A stretch of 12,317 nucleotides of DNA from an archaeon (GTDB lineage: Archaea > Nanobdellota > Nanobdellia > SCGC-AAA011-G17 > GW2011-AR17): contig JAHFJQ010000018.1 of the NCBI GenBank assembly GCA_023245755.1, forward strand, positions 1 through 12,317, written 5' to 3'. The notes under the pieces are model-generated. The model was not told where the DNA came from. It ran no database searches and saw only the letters and a program-made list of their open reading frames with translations. Position numbers and translations under genes: made by a program. This document shows positions 6,212 to 10,598 of the stretch, piece by piece; within the stretch, counting starts at the first letter, position 1, and each line of letters opens with the position of its first letter.

Positions 6212-6762
6212 TGAAATTTGAAGAATTGAAACAACTGGAAGAACAAAGTATTGAACGAGGAATTCCTATTCTTGGAGCAAAGAAAGGAAAGTGGCTTTAT
6301 GATAAAGTACAGGAGTTACGACCACAACTCATCTTAGAATTAGGAACTGCAAATGGCTATAGCGGAAGTATTCTTGGAAGTACTGGTGCAGGACTCCTAA
6401 CTATAGAGTTAGACTCCCATATCGCACAGGAAGCTATGCAAAATTTTTCTTCTCACCATGTGAAAGCACAAGTGCTTATTGGTGATGCTGCTACTGAAGT
6501 AGATAAATTATCTCGAAATCTAAAAAATCATGGCACCTTTGATCTTATATTTATTGACTTTGCAAAGAAAAAATATCTCTCGGTTTTAGAAAACTCTATC
6601 TCTTTATTGAAAGTTGGAGGGTATATTATTGCGGATAATATCAATTTCATTGGATGTGCTGACTATCGACAACGTGTGCAAGAGCATTCACAGCTACAGA
6701 CAGAGTTTGTTCTTTTTGGTGTAGATGGCTTTGGTGTAAGTCAAAAGATACGTAGCCGTTAA
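6208..6762 (+). CDS. TrmR-like tRNA 5-hydroxyuridine O-methyltransferase
   Basis: 184 residues, class I SAM methyltransferase of the catechol O-methyltransferase type. Motif I is LELGTANGYSG (43-53), the ribose-binding acid is Glu67 in TIELD, and the metal and substrate site is formed by IFIDFAKKKY (Asp117) and IADN (Asp143-Asn144). The N-terminal RGIPILG segment also matches TrmR (YrrM) of Bacillus, which methylates ho5U34 to mo5U34. The protein is shorter than bacterial TrmR (about 215), mostly through a reduced N-terminus. Two adjacent ATGs (6208, 6211) are possible starts; the first overlaps the trhO stop. Since TrhO makes the substrate of TrmR, the operon itself is the best support for this role. 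A different O-methyltransferase substrate remains possible. Confidence 0.78.
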   Translation: MMKFEELKQLEEQSIERGIPILGAKKGKWLYDKVQELRPQLILELGTANGYSGSILGSTGAGLLTIELDSHIAQEAMQNFSSHHVKAQVLIGDAATEVDKLSRNLKNHGTFDLIFIDFAKKKYLSVLENSISLLKVGGYIIADNINFIGCADYRQRVQEHSQLQTEFVLFGVDGFGVSQKIRSR

Positions 6763-6772
6763 TACCAAATTC

Positions 6773-6780
6773 TTTTAAAG
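6773..6780 (+). promoter_or_regulatory. TATA box for glycosyltransferase
   Basis: TTTTAAAG starts 29 bases before the ATG at 6802. This spacing favours that ATG over a TTG two codons upstream (6796). Confidence 0.55.
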
Positions 6781-6801
6781 GATCACTTTCTTTTTTTGCA
6801 T

Positions 6802-7512
6802 ATGAAAAAAGTTCTTGTTGCAGCTCCGATCTGTGAATGGTATGAGTACTGTTTTCCTGAGTTTGCGCGTGCTTTACGGTCTTTAACGTATCCTAAAAAA
6901 GATATCTTCTTTGTAGATAACTCTCCTGGTATTCGCTTCTATCAGAGAGTATTAGCAGATGGATTTAAAGTTGAAAAGAGTGAACATCTTCATCGCATAC
7001 GAGATATGGTGACACGGGATCATAATAGAATACGAAAAAAAGTGCTTGATGAGAATTATGATTATTTATTAATTTTAGATCAGGATGTTATTCCTCCACA
7101 AGATGTTATTGAAAAACTTATGGCTCATGATAAAGATGTAGTTTCTGGAATGTATTTTGGGCATCATGATCTGGGTGGTGAAATTAAGGTTATGCCCTTT
7201 GCTTGGGTTTTTTCGAAAGAGCATAAGGATTGGAATAATACAGGATATCTTCTGGAATCTGAAGTCTGGTCTGAGAAATTATTACAAATTGCTTTTGCAG
7301 GCATGGGGTGTATTCTGATTAAACGAAAGGTTTTGGAGCAAATTGAGTTTCGCTATTCTTTAGATATGGATGCGTGGGATGATCGTTGGCTTGGTGTTGA
7401 TGTGTGGGATAAGGGCTTTGAGTTTTATTTGGATCCTTGCGTAAAATGTCAACATCTGTATAAGAATAGACCCTTTAGTTATTGGGATTTGAAGAAGCAG
7501 GGTCGGAATTAA
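6802..7512 (+). CDS. GT-A fold glycosyltransferase, family 2-like
   Basis: 236 residues from the ATG at 6802. The N-terminal KKVLVAAPICEW begins the nucleotide-sugar binding fold, and FFVDNS (36-41) follows. The metal-binding DxD is DQD at 93-95 in LLILDQDVIPP. Downstream, AFAGMGCILIKRKVLE (164-179) and DDRWLGVDVWDKGFEFYLDP (193-212) match the acceptor and C-terminal segments of small GT2/Anp1-like transferases. No membrane segment is seen, so it is probably cytoplasmic or peripheral, adding a sugar to a surface glycan or lipid; the donor and acceptor are unknown. Its 3' end overlaps the opposing lipoprotein gene by 38 bases. Confidence 0.85.
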   Translation: MKKVLVAAPICEWYEYCFPEFARALRSLTYPKKDIFFVDNSPGIRFYQRVLADGFKVEKSEHLHRIRDMVTRDHNRIRKKVLDENYDYLLILDQDVIPPQDVIEKLMAHDKDVVSGMYFGHHDLGGEIKVMPFAWVFSKEHKDWNNTGYLLESEVWSEKLLQIAFAGMGCILIKRKVLEQIEFRYSLDMDAWDDRWLGVDVWDKGFEFYLDPCVKCQHLYKNRPFSYWDLKKQGRN

Positions 7513-8038
7513 CTTGTGCTTGAGAAATTTCTGAGATAGAGTCTGTAAGAATATTCTCTACTGAAGTAATCACTTCCACTTCTCTTTCTAAGCTCTTAGG
7601 TAAACTCAGATTTTTCATTTCTTTTGCAGCTTGTTGCGCAAGTTGGAACTCTTTGTTTCTTGTCTGTGTATCTATTTGGCAGTTTTCTGATTCTTGGTCC
7701 TCTGTAGGTAAACATAGTGGTGGAATGGAACAGGAATCCATGACTATGAATGGGTCTCCTTCTTTTGAGATATAACAGGCACTGACGTCATAGAAGCCTA
7801 TTTCTGGTTCCATAATGTATGCCAAAAATGGTCTAAGGCCTTGTCTTCTGGCTTCAAAGTCTACTCTATACTCACCTTCAATGTAGGCTCCTTCAATGAC
7901 TCCATATTCTTCAGAGATATTAAATAGGTTTAATCCCTCTTGAGGTGTTTCTCGACTGGAAATGGATATAGTTGACTCTTGACTTGTGCAGGCACTGAGT
8001 AAAAAGCCTAGAAGTAAGATTCCTATTACTGTTTTCAC
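7475..8038 (-). CDS. Small lipoprotein of unknown function
   Basis: 187 residues from a GTG start at 8038. The first 17 residues form a lipoprotein signal with the lipobox LSAC (Cys17 lipidated), so the protein should be anchored on the outer face of the membrane. The mature part (from about 30) has an acidic region and four more cysteines (88, 103, 109, 120) that could form two disulfides, then a charged helical stretch (126-160) and a low-complexity tail rich in Ser, Asn and Pro. I recognise no family. A minus-strand TATA element 23-30 bases upstream supports the start. It converges on the glycosyltransferase gene with a 38-base tail-to-tail overlap. The signal peptide and promoter make a real gene likely despite the overlap. 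Confidence 0.78.
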   Translation of the reverse strand: MKTVIGILLLGFLLSACTSQESTISISSRETPQEGLNLFNISEEYGVIEGAYIEGEYRVDFEARRQGLRPFLAYIMEPEIGFYDVSACYISKEGDPFIVMDSCSIPPLCLPTEDQESENCQIDTQTRNKEFQLAQQAAKEMKNLSLPKSLEREVEVITSVENILTDSISEISQAQVNSDPASSNPNN

Positions 8039-8060
8039 CTCTTTTCAGATCGTAGAAAAG

Positions 8061-8068
8061 TATATAAA
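8061..8068. promoter_or_regulatory. TATA box usable on both strands
   Basis: TATATAAA on the plus strand reads TTTATATA on the minus strand. For the minus-strand lipoprotein its upstream edge is 30 bases before the GTG at 8038, the standard spacing. On the plus strand it points to a start near 8092, about 64 bases before the uS15 ATG. No better TATA element lies closer to uS15. Confidence 0.55.
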
Positions 8069-8098
8069 GCTTTGATTTTTCTTAGAATTAAACAATGG

Positions 8099-8144
8099 AT
8101 AAGATTGTGCAAGCAAGCTTATGCCGGAGAAATACGTTTTCTCC
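8099..8144 (+). promoter_or_regulatory. Two-hairpin 5' leader of uS15 mRNA
   Basis: Two hairpins lie in tandem ahead of the uS15 ATG (8156). The first spans 8099-8122: ATAAG pairs with CTTAT, then one mismatch, then TTG pairs with CAA around a 6-base loop. The second spans 8126-8144: a perfect 7-bp stem GGAGAAA/TTTCTCC with the loop TACGT. If transcription starts near 8092 they fill most of the leader. They could serve in autoregulation by uS15, an RNA-binding protein; that is inference. Confidence 0.5.
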
Positions 8145-8155
8145 ATACAATTACC

Positions 8156-8611
8156 ATGGCAACACATTATTCCAAAAGTAAAGGTAAAGCAGGAAGTCAT
8201 AAACCTGTAGATAAAACAGTTCCAAGTTGGGTTAGTTACAAAGCTGCTGAAGTGGAACAACTTATTGTGAAATTTGCAAAACAAGAAAAAAGTTCTAGTT
8301 ATATTGGACTTGTTTTACGGGACTCTTATGGTATTCCTTCTGTGAAAGCTCTTTTAGGAAAGAGTATTGGCCAAGTTATTAAAGAGAAAAAGCTAGTGAA
8401 GAAAATCCCTGAAGAGCTTACTTTCCTGATTAAAAAACATATTGCTGAAATGAAACACCTTGAAGAAAATAAACATGATATGGTTGCACTTCGAGGATCT
8501 CAGCTTACTGAATCAAAAATTAAAAGACTTGCTGCGTATTATGTTGCTAAGAACATTCTCCCAGAGAATTGGTCTTATGATAAAACGCAAGCTAAATTGT
8601 ATCTAGAGTAA
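8156..8611 (+). CDS. rps15: Small-subunit ribosomal protein uS15
   Basis: 151 residues, the standard length of archaeal uS15, which is longer than the bacterial form because of an N-terminal extension. The start MATHYSKSKGKAGSHKP matches the archaeal N-terminus; a longer reading from 8072 would add 28 unrelated residues and is rejected. Family segments seen are VEQLIVKFAKQ, IGLVLRDSYGIPSVKALLG, KHLEENKHD and the C-terminal LTESKIKRLAAYY. The protein binds the central domain of 16S rRNA early in 30S assembly. It is followed after four bases by eS1, so the two form an operon. No Shine-Dalgarno sequence is visible before the ATG. Confidence 0.97.
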   Translation: MATHYSKSKGKAGSHKPVDKTVPSWVSYKAAEVEQLIVKFAKQEKSSSYIGLVLRDSYGIPSVKALLGKSIGQVIKEKKLVKKIPEELTFLIKKHIAEMKHLEENKHDMVALRGSQLTESKIKRLAAYYVAKNILPENWSYDKTQAKLYLE

Positions 8612-8615
8612 AAAA

Positions 8616-9194
8616 ATGGCAAAAAAAGTAATTACAAAAAAAACACGGGTTTCTGTAGAAAAGAAAAGATGGTATGCTGTACAAGCTCCTACTGTGTTTA
8701 ATAATGTTGTATTTGGTGAAACTTGTGCGACAGAACCTGCACTTCTTCCTGGAAGAGGAATTAAAACTAATTTAGGCACTGTTCTTCGTGCGACAAAAAA
8801 ACAAAATGTTGAAGTTCGTTTCAAAATCAGTGGGGTTCAAGGAAATACTTGTACCACAGAACTTGTGAGCATGGAAATTCTTCCTCCTCATGTAAAAAGA
8901 CTTGTCAAAAGAGCAAAAAAACGTGTGGATGATTCTTTCCTTGTTGTTACAAAAGATTCTGTGAATGTACGTTTGAAACCAATGATTTTGGTGAAAGATA
9001 ATGTACAACATAGTTTATTGACTTCTCTTCGTATGTCTGCTCGAGACTTTTTTGCAAAAGCTGCTGAAGAATCTACTTTTAATGAATTCACCAATAAAAT
9101 TATTATGGGTGAAATGTATAAAGATTTGAAGTTGCATCTGAAAAAAATTTATCCTGTTTCTGCAGTTGAAATGAGAGCTTTTGTTCGTGAGTAA
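8616..9194 (+). CDS. rps3ae: Small-subunit ribosomal protein eS1 (S3Ae)
   Basis: 192 residues, typical of archaeal eS1. Recognisable family segments are KKRWYAVQAPTVFNNVVFGET (near residues 16-36), the VRFKISGVQGN strand, VSMEILPPHVKRLVKRAKKRVD with the positively charged rRNA-binding helix, VRLKPMILV, and the C-terminal KKIYPVSAVEMRAF. The protein sits on the platform side of the small subunit near the mRNA exit. Only four bases separate it from uS15 and there is no promoter between, so they are cotranscribed. A run of six Ts follows the stop (9197-9202). Confidence 0.97.
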   Translation: MAKKVITKKTRVSVEKKRWYAVQAPTVFNNVVFGETCATEPALLPGRGIKTNLGTVLRATKKQNVEVRFKISGVQGNTCTTELVSMEILPPHVKRLVKRAKKRVDDSFLVVTKDSVNVRLKPMILVKDNVQHSLLTSLRMSARDFFAKAAEESTFNEFTNKIIMGEMYKDLKLHLKKIYPVSAVEMRAFVRE

Positions 9195-9214
9195 TCTTTT
9201 TTGAGAAGGAAATC

Positions 9215-9222
9215 TTTTTAAG
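9215..9222 (+). promoter_or_regulatory. TATA box for tRNA-Thr
   Basis: TTTTTAAG starts 32 bases before the mature 5' end of tRNA-Thr, matching the tRNA-Gln arrangement. Confidence 0.6.
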
Positions 9223-9246
9223 GAAGTATTTTTCTTGTTATTCTAT

Positions 9247-9351
9247 GCCTCAGTAGCTCAGCTGGTAGAGCATCTGACTTGTAACAAACTTTTAAAAAGT
9301 TTGATCAAAAAAGAAATCAGAAGGTCGGGAGTTCAAATCTCTCCTGAGGCT
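9247..9351 (+). tRNA. tRNA-Thr(TGT), intron-containing
   Basis: The acceptor strands GCCTCAG (9247-9253) and CTGAGGC (9344-9350) pair fully, with discriminator T at 9351 as usual for archaeal tRNA-Thr, and no encoded CCA. The D arm is GCTC-AGCTGGTA-GAGC. The anticodon stem is TCTGA with TCAGA and the mature loop is CTTGTAA, giving anticodon TGT for ACA. The T arm is GGGAG-TTCAAAT-CTCTC, with one G-U pair. Removal of 32 bases after loop position 37 leaves 73 bases with standard spacing. Its U34 makes it a candidate substrate for the TrhO/TrmR pair upstream. Confidence 0.95.
9284..9315 (+). other. Intron of tRNA-Thr at position 37/38
   Basis: 32 bases interrupt the anticodon loop at the canonical archaeal site. 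The intron contains a 7-bp hairpin (CAAACTT at 9285-9291 with AAGTTTG). The anticodon bases TTG can pair with CAA in the 3' part with a TAA bulge between, cut after TA. The 3' side has an A-rich gap larger than the standard three-base bulge, so the bulge-helix-bulge is imperfect. Confidence 0.85.
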
Positions 9352-9362
9352 TTTTTTATTTT
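9351..9362 (+). terminator. Oligo-T terminator after tRNA-Thr
   Basis: Seven Ts, then A and four more Ts, start at the discriminator base. The tract touches the 3' end of the converging minus-strand gene, so it may serve the plus strand only. Confidence 0.6.
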
Positions 9363-10293
9363 ATATTGCGCTTGCTGTATCAAGAAGGAGAGCTTGTGCT
9401 TGTTCAAAAAGTCTTTTTCCTTCTGCTGAGAGTCTTTCTTCATCAGTCATCCTTGTTATTCTTCCCCAAATTTTATCGATGACTCTCTTTTTTAGATTTT
9501 TAGGGATGCTTAGTAAAATATTTAGTCCGCCTAAAAGAAAAATAAGTGTGATTAATGCTTTTTCCAGGTTGGTTCTACTTTCTAGAATATCTTTAGAGAG
9601 ATTTGCTCTTTGTCTTCCTGCTAAAACTTTTACCATAGCTTGTGTTCTTGTAATTTGTGCAGAAACAAGTGCTTTTATTTTTGATGTTTCTTCATCTTGA
9701 AGTTTGGATGTTTCGATAAGCTCGAAAAACTTTGCTCTTTCTTGGTCAAAGAGTGTTCTAATTTCCTCATTTTCATCTAAGGCTTCAAGGTAGGATTGGC
9801 CAGGAATTGTCTCAAGTATCTCAATTTCCTTTTGAAGGGTTTGTCTTAATTCGTCTAATATTCTTAAACAACGCTCGAGGTGGTCTATATGATATCCATA
9901 AACTACTTCCCAGTATGTTCTTAATTCTTCTTGGAAGAAACGGATTTGTTCTGGACTCACATTGTTTTCTGCTAGAAATTGAGGAAGTTTAAAGTTTGAA
10001 GTCATTAACCCTAAATAAAGGTCTATTCTTCCAAACATTCTGTTGTATGCACTTAGCCCTTTTTTTGCACCATTTAAATCTACTCTAATATCTGATTCTA
10101 TAAGATTTCTACTTACTTTCCCGAAAGGAGTTCTGTTAAGAGCGTCTAGCTTTTGTTGAATCTCTTCTAGTATGGGAGCATTCTCCTCAATAAAGACATT
10201 TATATTTTGATATAGTTGGATAATTCTTGTTTGAACGTTTCCTTCGACAAATTTTGCAAGAAGTCCATGGTTATATGTAGGGTAATCTACCAT
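9361..10293 (-). CDS. Unrecognised helical membrane protein
   Basis: 310 residues from the ATG at 10293, with a TATA element 23-30 bases upstream on the minus strand. I do not recognise the family. Residues 20-240 are mostly long amphipathic and charged helices (for example FIEENAPILEEIQQKLDAL and the Glu/Lys-rich 140-240 part) that could form coiled coils. A single strong hydrophobic segment lies at 246-263 (ALITLIFLLGGLNILLSI), followed by a basic stretch PKNLKKRVIDKIW that would face the cytoplasm under the positive-inside rule. The last 30 residues form an acidic helix ending in LLLDTASAI. There is no N-terminal signal peptide. The gene converges on tRNA-Thr and ends ten bases from it. 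It is likely a membrane-anchored scaffold or regulator, but the function is unknown. Confidence 0.75.
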   Translation of the reverse strand: MVDYPTYNHGLLAKFVEGNVQTRIIQLYQNINVFIEENAPILEEIQQKLDALNRTPFGKVSRNLIESDIRVDLNGAKKGLSAYNRMFGRIDLYLGLMTSNFKLPQFLAENNVSPEQIRFFQEELRTYWEVVYGYHIDHLERCLRILDELRQTLQKEIEILETIPGQSYLEALDENEEIRTLFDQERAKFFELIETSKLQDEETSKIKALVSAQITRTQAMVKVLAGRQRANLSKDILESRTNLEKALITLIFLLGGLNILLSIPKNLKKRVIDKIWGRITRMTDEERLSAEGKRLFEQAQALLLDTASAI

Positions 10294-10315
10294 TCTGAAA
10301 GCTAATACTAAAGAA

Positions 10316-10323
10316 TTTTAAAA
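10316..10323 (-). promoter_or_regulatory. TATA box for the 310-residue membrane protein gene
   Basis: TTTTAAAA, symmetric on both strands, with its upstream edge 30 bases before the ATG at 10293. It abuts the stop codon of the small zinc-ribbon gene. Confidence 0.55.
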
Positions 10324-10325
10324 AA

Positions 10326-10481
10326 CTATCGTATTCTTTTAATCTTGCTACCTGGATACGTATAACAGTTAATACAAACCATCAGATTTGTAGATGGGCT
10401 AATTTTCATGTCTTTGAGTTTAAATTTGAGATTGCAATTGGAACAATCTGTTTCCAGTTCTTCATACACTTCTTCCATCAT
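10326..10481 (-). CDS. 51-residue zinc-ribbon protein
   Basis: A short minus-strand frame starts at an ATG at 10481 (a second ATG follows at 10478) and ends with TAG at 10326-10328. It has 51 residues, with two CxxC knuckles: Cys13-Ser-Asn-Cys16 and Cys36-Ile-Asn-Cys39, 19 residues apart, as in a zinc ribbon. The N-terminus is acidic (EEVYEELE) and the C-terminus is basic (SKIKRIR). A TATA element 25-32 bases upstream on the same strand supports a real gene. It could be a nucleic-acid or protein-binding adaptor; the function is unknown. It is transcribed in the same direction as the 310-residue gene, whose own TATA box lies just past the TAG. Confidence 0.72.
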   Translation of the reverse strand: MMEEVYEELETDCSNCNLKFKLKDMKISPSTNLMVCINCYTYPGSKIKRIR

Positions 10482-10505
10482 TTTAGATTTTGTATAAACT
10501 GTTCA

Positions 10506-10513
10506 TTTAAAAG
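10506..10513 (-). promoter_or_regulatory. TATA box for the zinc-ribbon gene
   Basis: On the minus strand this reads CTTTTAAA, with its upstream edge 32 bases before the ATG at 10481. It is divergent from the promoter of the large repeat protein. Confidence 0.55.
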
Positions 10514-10567
10514 ATTTGTTGTGGTTCATTATCCCATATTTTACTTTGTTCTTTTCTCTTAGAAATG

Positions 10568-10575
10568 TTTTTAAA
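10568..10575 (+). promoter_or_regulatory. TATA box for the large secreted protein
   Basis: TTTTTAAA starts 31 bases before the ATG at 10599. The rest of 10482-10598 is AT-rich intergenic sequence, with nothing else that I can identify. Confidence 0.65.
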
Positions 10576-10598
10576 CCTGGATATATGTATCACTCTAT

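Noticed and set aside
6796..6801. TTG start two codons upstream for the glycosyltransferase
   Set aside because: The ATG at 6802 has the spacing to the TATA box seen at other genes and begins the conserved KKVLVAAP strand.
8072..8155. N-terminal extension of uS15 by 28 residues
   Set aside because: The archaeal family begins at MATHYSKSKGK; the extra residues do not fit the family and would fall in the hairpin region.
8096..8182. Small upstream frame of 28 codons overlapping the uS15 start
   Set aside because: Its ATG is near the expected transcript start, but the peptide has no feature and such a short frame occurs easily by chance.
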